Positions 33,971 through 55,063 are shown, numbered from the stretch's first letter. The stretch is 64,000 bases of DNA from Kuschelorhynchus macadamiae (GCA_030620095.1 JAUTXW010000878.1:969688-1033687), one strand, 5' to 3'. A program made the numbers and translations. Notes: generated by a model not told the origin, from the sequence alone.

Positions 33971-34002
33971 AACGATTAGTTTCAAAATATATTTGTTTTA
34001 TT
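33966..34002. terminator. Back-to-back poly(A) signals at the second convergence point
   Basis: AATAAA at 33966-33971 overlaps the stop of the rightward gene; TTTATT at 33997-34002 is the signal for the leftward trio ending at 34038. Confidence 0.6.
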
Positions 34003-34037
34003 GGTTAAATATTTCTTTATACATAATATATGTTCGC

Positions 34038-34259
34038 TTAGCTCAAATTGTTTAAATGTATAAATTTTCTTTCATTTTTACTTTTAAGAAAATCTATACA
34101 TGCCTTAGCAGCTAGTTGACATAATTCTGCATGTTCCATATAGTGCAAATAAACAGTAATGTTTTGAGCTCCACTGCTTTGTCCGTCAAACGCATAAAAC
34201 TCAGAGCAAGCCTTAAACATTATGAATTCTTCATACATTTCTCTAACAACTTCCTCCAT
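34038..34259 (-). CDS. 73-residue helical protein, intact
   Basis: Starts 2 nt after the stop of the upstream leftward ORF and ends before the shared poly(A) region. Product is acidic at the start (MEEVVREMYEEF) and helical, with two or three cysteines (..ELCQLAAKACIDFLKSK). Not recognised. Tight spacing to its neighbour supports it being real. Confidence 0.55.
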   Translation of the reverse strand: MEEVVREMYEEFIMFKACSEFYAFDGQSSGAQNITVYLHYMEHAELCQLAAKACIDFLKSKNERKFIHLNNLS

Positions 34260-34261
34260 GA

Positions 34262-34570
34262 TTACACTAAAAGTTCTTCCTCTTTTAAAATGTCTTTCAT
34301 TAAAACGGGATCTTCAATATATTTTTTCAATTTAAGAAGACGATAACCAAATCCCAATCCCCTTATGTCATGAATAAGTTGTATTAAATCTAATGTTTCA
34401 CAATATTTGTCACATGCAGATGCAGTACTCGCATATTCATTCGATAGTTTCTCGTAATAATGACACCATTGTGATCTGCTTTGCATAGAATCCTGACAAT
34501 AAGAAAATATTAATAAGTAGAATTCTTTACTTAACTTTTTAACAGCTTTCACTAACTTGCACATGACCAC
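34262..34570 (-). CDS. 102-residue helical protein, intact
   Basis: Leftward ORF from 34570 to 34262, overlapping the end of the preceding leftward gene by 32 nt. It is helical with cysteines in CQDS, WCHYY and CDKYC contexts and a basic/acidic tail (..RLLKLKKYIEDPVLMKDILKEEE). A TATA-like TATAAAAAGG on the minus strand (34575-34584) lies immediately before the first ATG, so if it is a real promoter, translation may begin at the internal methionine at 34486. Family unknown. Confidence 0.6.
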   Translation of the reverse strand: MVMCKLVKAVKKLSKEFYLLIFSYCQDSMQSRSQWCHYYEKLSNEYASTASACDKYCETLDLIQLIHDIRGLGFGYRLLKLKKYIEDPVLMKDILKEEELLV

Positions 34571-34848
34571 AACACCTTTTTATAGATCGCTGTGGTCCAT
34601 CTATACAGTCACCCTCTTGGTTATGATGAGTATAACACGGTAAGTTTAACTGTAATTTCTTGTCACGTCTATAGCGTTCTGGTAGCTTTTCCCAAATTTG
34701 TAACAACTCCACTGACTCTACAAATCACAAGAGGAATATATTTTAGATCACCCACCGGAATGTTTCTCAATGGCGCCGTTAGCGCTAAACAAACTTCACC
34801 AACACGTTCAATAATATCTTCGGTAGGTACTGTATTCAACGAACCCAT
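34539..34848 (-). pseudogene. First gene of the right-end leftward trio (frameshifted)
   Basis: ATG at 34848 (MGSLNTVPTEDIIERVGEVCL) opens a frame that is plausible to about 34745. The following part then reads well in another frame: IWEKLPERYRRDKKLQLNLPC, then HHNQEGDCIDGPQRSIKRCCGH, stopping at 34539. I therefore read one protein of about 100 residues with a frameshift near 34730-34745. The C-terminal Cys/His cluster (C..HH..C..CCGH) suggests a zinc-binding domain. The gene starts just inside the right terminal repeat. Not recognised. Confidence 0.5.
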
Positions 34849-34867
34849 CTGACTAAATTTAAGAGAT

Positions 34868-35061
34868 GAAAATGAATTGATCTGTTGGGTTGGCTGCTAG
34901 CACTTAAATAAAACATCTCCCTCCGGATGCACACGTAAGAGTGGGGAAGACCAATCAGAATCAAGCAGAGTCAAGTAGGCGTGGCAGGGACAGGCGCGGG
35001 AAGTGGAAGACCAATGAAAAAAGTGGGGGGGGGGAGAAAGACTAACCCCCCAATCCCCTCT
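34868..35061 (-). repeat. Right terminal inverted repeat of the Polinton
   Basis: Inverted copy of 17023-17208; see the left repeat. The outer end reads ..aaccccccaatcccctct and the G-run near 35024-35034 is longer than its left counterpart. Confidence 0.92.
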
Positions 35062-35882
<821 letters not shown>

Positions 35883-37398
35883 CCTACAAGGTGCTATTCC
35901 GCGTCACATCCCATATCGTTCTTACTTGACGTCCGGCGATATACGGGGAGATATACACTGCATTAACTTAGCGTGTCATGAAACGCCGGTTATTGAAGAG
36001 GTTTGGGTGGCGTCCACTAATAAAATATTCTTATTGGTGTAAATGAAAGTAATCAAAACGGCGGCACAGTGTTGCTATTTCAACTTGACATTTCGTGTAT
36101 CATTGTAATTGTTCTTTAATAGCATAAGAGTTAAAAACGGTCAAATGGGGATAAACGGGGGACCTAAGCTATCTGGACTGTTTTGAAAGGTTTTCACGTT
36201 TTAATACTTTAAAGAATAAACATAATGGGGTTTATAAAATTTAATTTGGGTTTATCCACTTTCTGTTATTGTTTTAAGAAATTTAAAAAATAATATTACT
36301 TTTTCGTAGTCATATTATTTTAGCGTATTGTATTTTGACCATGACTTGAATAATAATTAAGTTTGTGTTTGTAGTGGAAAATGCGAACCCGCAGCCCTAT
36401 TATTAAAAAAATCTATGTGTAACACGCCAATGTATGTAGATATTTCTACATATTCACAAGGAAAAACACATCAAAAGTACAGAAAATATGATTATCTTAA
36501 ATATATCTGGATATCAGACATATATCTGACATTGGTTCAAAGTCAACTATAAACAAAATTAACCAGAAATGGGACTTTAAAAAATTATTTTTTTTTAGGA
36601 TTATTGCATATTAGAAATACTATTAAAAACTAATAAATATACGATGAGTGGTGAAGATGTGTGTATTGTGTAAATAGGTACAGATTTTAAAATACACTGT
36701 TCTAATATCTACGTTTAAATATAAGTAATTTGTTTAAAATTTTGCAGGCCTTGTCTTTGGGGGTTATAGTTACCATTACCCCACCTTCAGTTTTTTAAAA
36801 GCAAAAATAGCTCGCTCGTTTTTTCATATGAACAACAGGACCTTGTCAAAGTTTTAACTTTGTTTAAAAATTTTTTCTATTTCAGCTGGGAACAAATTGT
36901 TTCAAAATATATTTAATGCTCGATTTAATGTATTCCTTAATATTTATGCATCATAATATTATGTATAATGAAAAACACTACAAATTTTTACAAACGGCGA
37001 GCGCAATCGTATATTTAGGCATCTATATTATTTAATATATATGTTTATTAGTATTCATTAAATGAATTTTTCTAGGAGTGTTACTTAATGTCATCTTATC
37101 TTTCCAAAAAGTACCTTTTAGTATTTTGTGAGACGACAGGTCGTTTTCGAGAAAAAAAAAACAAATTTTATTTTGATTCATGCCATTGACATAGCTTATT
37201 ACCTCTGGTTCAGTTTTAACTGGTGTTGGAATTGCTCAAAAGCCTACGAAAGTGATTGCTTGGATCATTTTATAAATATATCTCTGCAAAGGCCCAATTT
37301 TTGAGACATGGAGTTACAAATATGTTTTTTAAAACTTTAATAAAGCATTGGCAGGCATATATTTATTAAAAAAGTTATTTATTTAACTCTTTACAAAA
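35883..37398. other. No supportable gene
   Basis: A GC-richer patch at 35885-36040 has an open plus frame but no recognisable product. The rest, to the 3' end of the recombinase gene, is AT-rich and closed. TTTATT at 37378-37383 is a likely poly(A) signal for the leftward gene ending at 37399. Confidence 0.4.
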
Positions 37399-40300
37399 CT
37401 ACTTCTTTGTATATTGGTTACATACATAAACTTTTACGGCTTCCCATGTCCTGTTTTTAAGTTGAGGATAGCTTTTCAATAGGTTTAAAACTTCTTCTTT
37501 TTTAGGTGCTATTTTCTTTTTTATGTGATTTTTAAAAAAGGACTCTGTCACTTTTTTCTCTTCTTCAGTCCAAGCTTTTTTAACAATTTTTTTCTTTTTC
37601 TTCATATTGTTATCTATTATTTTCGCATACTCTCTCTTTTTTGGCGTGATTTCATTATTCTGTATCTCCTCGCCTTCTTCTTCACTTTCGTTCAGTGTTT
37701 CCATAAGTTCATCGCCTAGTTCGAGCTCATCAAGATTACGTCCCTTATATTGGTCAATGCAGTTATTTTGAGCAAGAAGTAAAATTTTTGACACTTTTGC
37801 CGTCTGATATATATCAGACGGTAAACGGTACCATTCATTATGTGTTTTACTGGTGTGCCCCATAAATGTGGCAAGTTGTTCCAAATCTTCACTGCCCATT
37901 TTTAAAATTTGTGATATTGTTGCGAGATGTTTTCTTAATTTCGTTGACGTAAGTAATGCCGTCTTACTTGCATTGCCCAAAGCAAGACCCACATGTTTAC
38001 GAAATACGTGGTAGCCACTTATAGACGTCTCTGAATTACATAATCCAAACAAATATGGATTGTGAGCTGGGAAGAAATTGTTTCTGTGTTCTATTGTGAC
38101 ATCAACACCTTCTTGCGTTAGTTTATCAAATAACACGGGAACTCCTCGCCCTCGTTTTCCTCTTATTACTATCCTCTTTAACCTCTTAAGAAGTATTTTT
38201 TCACTGGGGGATAATAACTTTTCAAATTCTCCTGATGGTTTATTATTTTGGTGTTTAATGTAAGTGTCAAGTAGTATCCGCTCTAACTCTCCTACTCGTC
38301 TTTTATTAAATAACAAAACGCTGCAATATGTTCCTTCAATTAAAGTCTTAAATGCTGTATTATCAGTGTTATCTGCTTCTAACTTGTTCTTTGAAATTAA
38401 GATTAAGTTATCCAAATAATCTTTCAATATCTAAAAACAGATTAAGTGTTATCATTATTTGTTATTAAAGGATACCACACTCTTGTTAATGGAAAATGGC
38501 CTTGATAAATTTTTCTAAATTTTGATATATTTTTATTTTCGTTGTCGTGATCTCAACATATCGTCTACACAAATCCTATAACACGATACATGAGGAAAAC
38601 GAGATTACCTACACAAAAAAGCTTTTGTGTAGGTAAAGGCTTTTCACTAGTGAAATGTTAGAAGAAAATATTACTCAAAAACACTTATGCAATTACTTGA
38701 AATTTTGCACAAGCATCAAGTGTTTATACAGAAATAAACAGGTAAAATTTGAAACAGAGATGAACTGATAACATTGTAGTTGGAATACAAAATGGCGGAA
38801 TAAAATATCTTTTCTAGCGTTTTTAGATGCCAAAAAACATGTTTTTTTTTCAATTCCCTCGGTCTGCCTGTCTGTATGTCAGTTCGCGGCATAGCAAAAA
38901 AAGTACGTACCGGATTGACTTCAAATTTTGATCGAAAATTAAGGGGCTTATAGGGATGACCTGGTTAGCAAATTGTGATGGAACAAAATGGCGGCCTGGT
39001 GAAATGTCAAAAAAATTACTACTCAAAAACTAATTATCCAATTAACGTATTGGTAAGAATCCAAAATGACGGGCTAGTAAAATATTTAAAAAAATTCATC
39101 CTGAAGAAACTATTTATATTAGATTAATTTCAAGTTTTGTGTAAGCGTTTAGTGTGATATAATAGAGATAAACTAGTAAAGTGGTGATATGAATTCAAAA
39201 TGGTGGCATAAACTGGCGGTCAAATAAAATGTTTAAAAAATCAACGAAAAATTTTTCTTATTCAATTAACTTTAAAATTTGCCCAAAAATTAAATATGAT
39301 ATAGAAATATACTGGTACGAATACTACATGGCGAAACAAAATAGCGGTCTTACAAAATATTTTAAAAACTAATTCATTTTATTCTAAATTATGCACAAAA
39401 ATATGTATATAGTAGAAACTGGTAAAATATTCAAAATTAAATTCAATATGGTGGAACAAAATGGCGCCCACTAAAAATGTTTGGAACGACTGCGTGGGGA
39501 AGTAAATTGGGTCACACTTCACTATTCCTTATAAAGGGAAAGATTCATATTTAAGGAAGTTCTGGGTAAAGGAAATTTACCGCTGTTTCTCCTCACCTAT
39601 TTTATATGGAATATGGGCAAAGATCAACATCCTGTATCTTGAAAACTGGTAATAAGATAAGATTATACCCACAATAACTTCTCATCAGAACCTTAAGAAA
39701 AACAACATACAACGCAAATTTAGAAACATCAACAGAAGGCCATTTTCAATAAGTGAGTGGGGTCTTTCAAATCGTATTAGGCCTATCACGTCGCTAATTA
39801 ATTACTTAATAGGTTTTTGTAAATTATTTTTAGTTTTATATTTTGTAATATGTCTAGTAAACGATACAATAAGAAAAAAACTTACCAATACATTCAACTA
39901 AAAAATATATTTAATGGTAATTTATAAACTATTATCCTGAGTTGTTTATAGCTCAGTGTTTTATTGCTACGATACGCCCAATATTGGCATAGTAGGTACA
40001 TCTGTCTACGTGTATTCGTAAAAAAGAGATAGACTTATGTTTCCATGACTATTTAACCTTTTCGCGTTTACAGATAACTGTAAAGTAAAGGTCTGAAAAT
40101 ACACACACAAAGTCAAAAAACAAATAACTAAAACTTTTCTAGTTGCAATTTGGGCATCTGTTTTTACTTCAAAGTGTGAGGGATGTTTATAAATTTAAAA
40201 AACGGAAGTTAGTCATAATAAACCATGTTAAATAAAAGACATGTGTAGAATAATTTTTCGACAGATAGGATTAATTAAAAAGCAAAGTATTAGAAAGGCA

Positions 40301-41838
40301 CACTTTAAATTGAAAAATTGCTATTTTGTGGTGTGCTAAATAACTCGATATTTATAATTTCAGCGTAGATCGAAATAGAAATTAAGAAAAAAAATGTATA
40401 TTTATAAAATAATGAAACGGTAGTAGCGAATTCGTTATTGGTGATAGGCCACAATACTTATGTAAAAATAATTTTCATGCTTTTTTATGTATTTTTTAAG
40501 TTAGGTTTTTGGTTTTTGTTATGACCGAGTAAAAAAATTAATTTTTTACTATTCATTCAAATATTGGCAGTATAATTATTCTACTTACCGCTAGATCTTC
40601 GGCCATAGGAATTATGGTTGGTTTATTAAATCTATTCAGATTTAAATTTTGGCCGGCCTCTGTAGAAATTTCTGTTGCCCACTCTTCTTCAATTAATTTT
40701 TTCATAATGTCTAAAATCTTTAGTTTGGGTGATTCGATATTTGCTTGCAGTTCCATGGTATAAGCTGTCTTTACCGCATCTTTTATTAACGTTCCCATTT
40801 GCATTGCAACAGAAGGAGAGTTAAAAGTGTTTGTGTTATAATCATATTGTGTCATAGTCTTTGTGGCTTCCACAATAACCTTGAATTTTGATGGGTGCAA
40901 TAAAGATGTGAATGAAAGAGAATTGTTATTTTCTATTTTTCTAGCTTCCATTAACAAACGCGCTAAACGTCTCATTTGACGTCTTGCAACTTTTATAAGA
41001 TGTTTTTCTTTGTGGCTTTTTATATATTTTCGAGCTACTTCGCAAATAATTTTATCTCTTTTGGCCACCAAACTAACTTCGTCTGCTTTTAATGATTTCA
41101 AAACTCCAGACTTACGAAGTGGATCATTAGGCCCGAAGTAATTAGCCATTAATGTATGTCCTTCCGACTGATGATGTTTCCGGGTTGTAGGATCTTTTAA
41201 GTCTTTAGATTTGTTGAAGAAACAGCGTTTAACATGTCGACGAAGTGTGTTTCTTGCATAATATCCTAAAAAAGAAATTGATTAGGAATAAAATAATCGA
41301 CCAACGGCCTTTTACTTCTTTAAATATTAAAATGATAAGCCGAAAGCTTATAACAATTTGAAAGAAAACGAACCTTTGCAATGCGTGCAGGGCAACAATT
41401 TACAAGAATTTGTACTCGTATCATTAAACTCATTGCTCGTGTTTTGTTTTCCTTGTACAGGTAGGACTTCGCCAGTGCAAAAATCACCTTCTTTTCTTAA
41501 TTTATTTATCAAATGTTTCCGCATTGGATCTGTTTTTTTTAAAGCTAAAAATTGTTGAACTGGAAATTTATCATAATGTCGCCTTTGTAGATGTCTTGCA
41601 AAGTTATGAACAGGTACATCACAAAAAGAAAAATTATGCATTCTTCTTTTCCCTTTTTTATTACCGTTAGATTTAGCTACTTCTTCGGTAGGTATTTCAT
41701 TATCAGCTTTATTAGTTGGCTTGGATTCAGCAACTTCTTCGTTAGGTATTTCAGCTAAACATATGGCAGGAGTATCATCAATTATTTCACCACTATGTAT
41801 TTCATTATCACATAAACTTGCCAAAACGGAGTCTTTAC
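37399..41838 (-). CDS. Multi-exon tyrosine recombinase (Crypton-like) gene, intact exons
   Basis: Three exons on the minus strand: 41838-41374, 41265-40589 and 38430-37399, with consensus splice sites and matching phases (1, then 0). Exon 1 ends and exon 2 begins inside a C2H2-like finger (CTHCKG/YYARNTLRRHVKRC). Earlier in exon 1 is another (FCDVPVHNFARHLQRRH). Exon 3 encodes a tyrosine recombinase core: box I NKRRVGELERILL, TKLRKHLAT, FMGHTSKTHNEWY with the presumed nucleophile Tyr at 37830-37828, about 200 residues into the exon. After an acidic stretch comes a basic tail AWTEEEKK..LKNRTWEAVKVYV. The usual His of HxxR reads Thr (TKLR). No stop or frameshift is seen across about 720 codons. 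The 5' end lies further right. It could be a Crypton or a domesticated descendant. Confidence 0.7.
38690..39490 (+). repeat. Dispersed repeat, copy B, inside the recombinase intron
   Basis: Same element as at 4851-5640: the lead-in 'catgtttttttttcaattccctcggtctgcc', then units with 'aacaaaatggcggcc' or variants near 38986, 39200, 39340 and 39460. It lies in the 2.2-kb intron 38431-40588. Confidence 0.6.
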
Positions 41839-42471
41839 CTGGAAAAACAAAGAAAAAATGGGAAATTTAACGCCGCTGATTCTAGGAATAAATCACAAAT
41901 ACAAAAATATTTACAACGAATGACACAAAAAATGATACAAAAATCTAAATAATTTTCTTTCCGAAAAAAAACTACAAAAATATTCGAAGTGGACGTTTTT
42001 ATAAAGTAGTTTAAATGACAGAGATAATGATTCCAATAAAAATACCTTTTTTTTTTTAGATCAAAACATAAAAATATTTTATAGTCGACGTTTTTATAAA
42101 GTATTTTGTTAAATAGAAAAATCTTTTATTTAAACCAAAAATAATCTATCCTCAAGTAAACTCCCAAAATAAACTAGTAAATAAACCATGCATTAAAAAC
42201 CAGTCAATAAAAAAAAACGAACATTGGCAACGGTCGGATATTAGCAAATACCCAGCGTTTGTTTTGTAAAATATAACACATAACAAAAGTTATTGAAATA
42301 TTAATATTCTTTTCGATTCATTACTTTATACTACTAAAAGATCCCTAAAGATGTTTTAAATAAAAACCAAAACGCCGACAGATAAAACCTAGATTAACTA
42401 TTAAAACAATGAAACAAATCCCAAAAATAATAAATTTTTATATTTATGTAGAAAAAATAAAAAATGCATAC

Positions 42472-42537
42472 CGTTTAAATCTGAGCTAAGGAAATCCTTA
42501 ACTGAATATTCCAGAAGACATGATGGCGAATCATCTC
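42472..42537 (-). other. Probable upstream exon of the recombinase gene
   Basis: A 66-nt stretch bounded by a ctgttttag acceptor and a gtatgc donor is open in the phase (1 to 1) that joins correctly to the exon starting at 41838; it would encode DDSPSCLLEYSVKDFLSSDLN. A further acidic candidate exon at 42784-42854 has splice-like ends but an incompatible phase, so it is not joined here. Confidence 0.5.
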
Positions 42538-44291
42538 CTAAAACAGGTAAAATTATGAATAAACTTCACACTCCAATAATAAAATTACGGGTTATTTAGT
42601 CCCTATAAAGTTCATTTCCAGGCCAATATTATTTTTTTGCTAGAGGTCAGAAGAAAAAATACTAACAAAGTGTACAGTAAAAAAATTGATATTTTAGAAA
42701 TTGTATATTTGTAGAATTATTAAGTTTAGTTGGCCACGGTTTATGTTAGTTGTATGTTAATAGAATAACATAAAATTTCATACCGCTTGTTGAATTTGAA
42801 ACACAAAAGGTTGAGTCTGGTCGCCGTCGTCAGTATCACTTGATAAATCTTCATCTAATAAAAGTATTTAAAATGAATTCTGCTATAATTCACAACTGAA
42901 AATTCTTCAATTATTTAAATTTGTAAGTTATTAATTAAGGGTATAGAATTAAAAATAGCTGGTTGAAGATATATAAAAATATTTTGCCCTAGAAAATCAT
43001 TCCTTAGAAATAAAGAAGTCTTCTTGTAAAAATACCAATTTTATTTATACTTTGACTATTTAGCCAAGATAAAACTCGATTCTATATATTTTCATTGAGT
43101 ATCGAGGGAGCAAATGAATGTCTAAAAGATCAACTTTAATTCATAAGAGAAGTGTTTAAAGTTAAGCATATTAAAAAAAAATGAATACCACTATAATAAA
43201 AAAAAAAATTTTATACCCAAAAGGATAAGTGTTTCCCTTTTTTTATAAATGGAACAGTGTGTGCGTTCTCAAAAAATGAATTTTTCACACTGTATACCCT
43301 TTAAAAAATATTGAAGACCAATACCCATGATAACTCTTAAAATAATACAACAGCTTGTTTGGACAAAAAAACTGTTTATTAATTTAAATCAATTGCCTTA
43401 TCTCTAGGATATGGCCCATATTCACAAAAATCATCCTAATTTGCAACTTAATCGGGATGTTCAAGACAATATAATATCTTGTTTTCCCTAATTTAAGTTT
43501 ATAATAGATTTTAACATACAGGTTCTACGAAGCGTGGGGATTCCGTTTTACGGCCGCCCAGCATGGTCTTTGCATGCATCGTCCTGGTTAGTACCAATTG
43601 CTAGCTGCGATAAGATGTATGTAGGTTGTCTTAAGCCTTATCTGACAAAATTCTCGTGCTTCGAGAAAAAAACAAAATCAAAACAAATCATTTCATTGTA
43701 TCCATAGAATTTTAAAATCTATATTACATAAGTAATTCCTCTATTTTTATTATTTCTAATTGTTTTAGTATAAACTGTATATATCCATGTACAATTTAAT
43801 TTTAAGATCTGAGTGACATAAGCAATTCTTTAATTTTAATTTCTTTATTTCTATTTATTTTACTATAAACCATATGTATGTACATTATTTTAATACCAAT
43901 TTTGCGTAAATTTGTCATTTATATATGTGTACAATAGCTGATGTGTTCTTTGTTGTTTTTTTTTTAGCCCTGATGAAGACACGGAGAGTGTCGAAACGTC
44001 GGCAATGGATTCAAATTAATAAACAACCTTTCGTCCAAACAAGTTATTTTAAGTAAAATTAGTTTAGAGTTAGATACGTAGTGGACGCGAAACGAACAAA
44101 ACACTTTATGCCCATGATATCCAAAGTCTAATCCCTCGCAAAACATTGTCCTAAACTATTTTTGGTGCAAAGTATATACCCACATCCGTACAGATATCAT
44201 ATTTTTTTTCTAAAATTATATTTTTCGAGTTCTAGGCTAGTTATTCTAAAACGACTAAACACATAACTTATATTTTTCTATTTAGATCGAA
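42538..44291. other. No supportable gene; contains a hammerhead-like motif
   Basis: AT-rich; apart from the weak exon candidate at 42784-42854 and the motif at 43970-44006, nothing codes convincingly. Confidence 0.4.
43970..44006 (+). other. Hammerhead-like CTGATGA..GAAAC motif of a retroelement end
   Basis: ctgatgaa, a perfect 5-bp stem gacac/gtgtc with loop ggaga, then gaaacgtcgg. This resembles the catalytic core of hammerhead ribozymes found at ends of Penelope-like and other retroelements. An extra A after CTGATGA, and no clear stem III or cleavage site, make activity doubtful. Confidence 0.4.
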
Positions 44292-45919
44292 TAGGTACAC
44301 TGTGTTCTACATAAAAGTACCCACTATACTATCTGGAAATTCGTAATAGATACGAAAAAAACTGTCATACAAAAGTTTCTAAGTTCTTTTAAAATATAAT
44401 GTTTCCATGTATGCAGGGTATCCCAATTTTGCTGGGGCAATAACAACTAAAATTTTAAATGGGACACCCTGTATTTTTGTCCATTATTTGATTCCTTGTC
44501 AAAAATAAACATAAACAATTTAAACTCTAGTCGAGTCGGTTGGTGCGTAGTTTCCGAGATAATTAAGGTTATGTATGATTTTTTTGAAAACTGGAGCTAT
44601 TTTTCAAGTCACTATAAAAAATAGCAAATATCTAACATTGGGCGCTTGGGTGGTAATTTCCAGTTTATAAAGCATCAATGCATATGTGGAATCTAAAATT
44701 TTCGTCCACACCATAGTATGTCCACAGGGTGGATATACTACGAAATCAATCTTGCACCTTTTTAAAGCGAAAAAATCTTTTTTTTTGTTTTTAATTTAAC
44801 ACCCACTGTGTTTTTTATTTATGCAAATGATCATTAAAATATATATTTTTTCATATATATATATATACGTTCTATACCTAAATTCAATGCTTACAAAAAA
44901 AATGTCAATTTAACAGAAAATTTCAATTATTTTTGAATATTGCAATTGGTGCTGCATACTAAACAAAAACTATAGGAGGCCATGGAATGGATAATATAAC
45001 TATTTGTTTTAAATTTGACCGTTTTTCAATTTATTTGTGTTGAAAGGTGTTATTGTTTTATTGAAATCATTTAAATTTTAGATAACTAGACTTTAAAATC
45101 GTTTCCCCTTATCGGTGTTTACTTGTTCTATTTAAAAAAAATGGCTCAATATTCAAGTCAAGAACTACTAAATTTGTAAAAATGTTACATTGAAACTAAT
45201 AAAAGTCCAGCACATGCATTAGGAGAGCATCGCCAAATAACTACCATTTCAAGGAGACCAAACAAGAAAATATTTGACAAAATTTGCGGTGATTTATCAA
45301 CTCATGGACATTATTTTTGAGTATTCAAGAAATAATTGAGATTTTCTGTTAAATTGCGAATTTCTCTGTGACCATTGAATTTAGGTATAGAACATATAAA
45401 TATGAAAAAGTAGGTATTTGTATGATCATTTACATAAATAAAAAACATAGTGGGTGTTCTATTTAAACAAAACTGACTTTTTTTCACTTTAAAAAGGTGT
45501 AAGATTGATTTCGTGGTATGTCCGCCCTGTATAGGTGTGGACAAATATTTGGTATTTCGTATATGCATTGGCGCTTTATAAACTGGAAATTACCACCCAA
45601 ATGTCCAATTTTAGATTTTTGCTATTTTTTATAATGATTTGAAAAATAGCTCCTGTTTTCAAAAAATCACACATAACCTTGATTATCTCGAAACCTAAGC
45701 AGAAATCAACTATAGTTTAAATTGATAACTTATGTTTATTTTTGACAAGGAATCCAAAATGGACAAAAATACAGGGTGTCCCATTTAAAACTTTATAGTT
45801 CATGTGTATACTTGGAAACTTATTTTAAAAGAACTTCAAATTTAAAGAAACTTTTTCTAATCTATTACGGACTTCCAGATTGTATAGTGGGTATTTTTAT
45901 GTGGAACACGGTGTACCTA
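44292..45919. mobile_element. Fold-back transposon with ~600-bp inverted arms, TA target
   Basis: Left arm about 44292-44910 and right arm about 45315-45919 are inverted copies (for example 'gtacccacta', 'acagggtgtccca', 'taaactggaaattaccaccca' occur in both, inverted). Outer ends are TA-GGTACAC and GTGTACC-TA, so a TA duplication fits. The centre (45141-45316) encodes a broken DUF4817-like N-terminus starting MAQYSSQELLNL and containing IFDKICGDLSTHG, which links it to the transposase family at 48705. No catalytic domain remains, so it is non-autonomous. Confidence 0.7.
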
Positions 45920-50753
<4,834 letters not shown>

Positions 50754-50781
50754 TATATATATATGCCTCCATACACAAAAC

Positions 50782-50837
<56 letters not shown>
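50754..50837. repeat. (TA)n tracts around a 23-bp direct repeat
   Basis: TA units at about 50754-50763 and 50787-50837 bracket tgcctccatacacaaaaccggca (50764-50786), which recurs at 51077-51099. Confidence 0.85.
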
Positions 50838-50842
<5 letters not shown>

Positions 50843-50987
50843 AACAGAAATTTCAATTTCTGTGCGGTTCTTGGTCGTAAAAAGTTATACAAAACGAAAC
50901 CAGTAACGGTAAGGATTACTCCTTCACCATTTTGTCGGGAATCGACCAAAACATGACGCTATGTTTGTTTCCAGGGCCAAGGTGCCA

Positions 50988-50991
<4 letters not shown>

Positions 50992-51076
<85 letters not shown>
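50992..51076. repeat. (TA)n array
   Basis: About 85 bp of TA units, followed directly by the second copy of the 23-bp direct repeat. Confidence 0.95.
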
Positions 51077-51079
<3 letters not shown>

Positions 51080-51099
51080 TTCCATACACAAAACCGGCA

Positions 51100-55010
<3,911 letters not shown>

Positions 55011-55055
<45 letters not shown>
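55011..55055. repeat. (TA)n array
   Basis: About 45 bp of TA units between the split transposon and a LINE fragment. Confidence 0.95.
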
Positions 55056-55061
<6 letters not shown>

Positions 55062-55063
55062 AA

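Larger units (their letters stand above)
17023..35061. mobile_element. Polinton/Maverick element, full length (~18.04 kb)
   Basis: Both ends carry the same inverted sequence beginning AGAGGGGATTGGGGGGTTAG. Between them lie all the core Polinton genes: polymerase B, integrase, ATPase, cysteine protease, penton and major capsid. Flanking hexamers TATATA lie at 17014-17019 and 35064-35069, three and two bases outside the aligned termini, and are the best 6-bp target duplication, though low-complexity flanks make the exact boundary uncertain by a few bases. The gene layout is: rightward block (17.3-18.6 kb), one leftward gene, rightward polymerase block (20-26.8 kb), leftward integrase/ATPase block (26.9-30.1 kb), rightward virion block (30.3-34 kb), and a leftward trio at the right end. 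Most large genes are disabled. Confidence 0.93.

Noticed and set aside
34592..34852. 86-codon rightward ORF near the right terminal repeat
   Set aside because: Antisense to the leftward gene 34539-34848, whose product and overlap with its neighbour are more convincing.
35885..36042. Open plus frame after the TA array
   Set aside because: Only about 50 codons outside the TA repeat and no recognisable sequence; cannot support a gene.
42784..42854. Acidic candidate exon upstream of the recombinase gene
   Set aside because: Splice-like ends are present, but its phase does not fit the next exon, so I did not join it.
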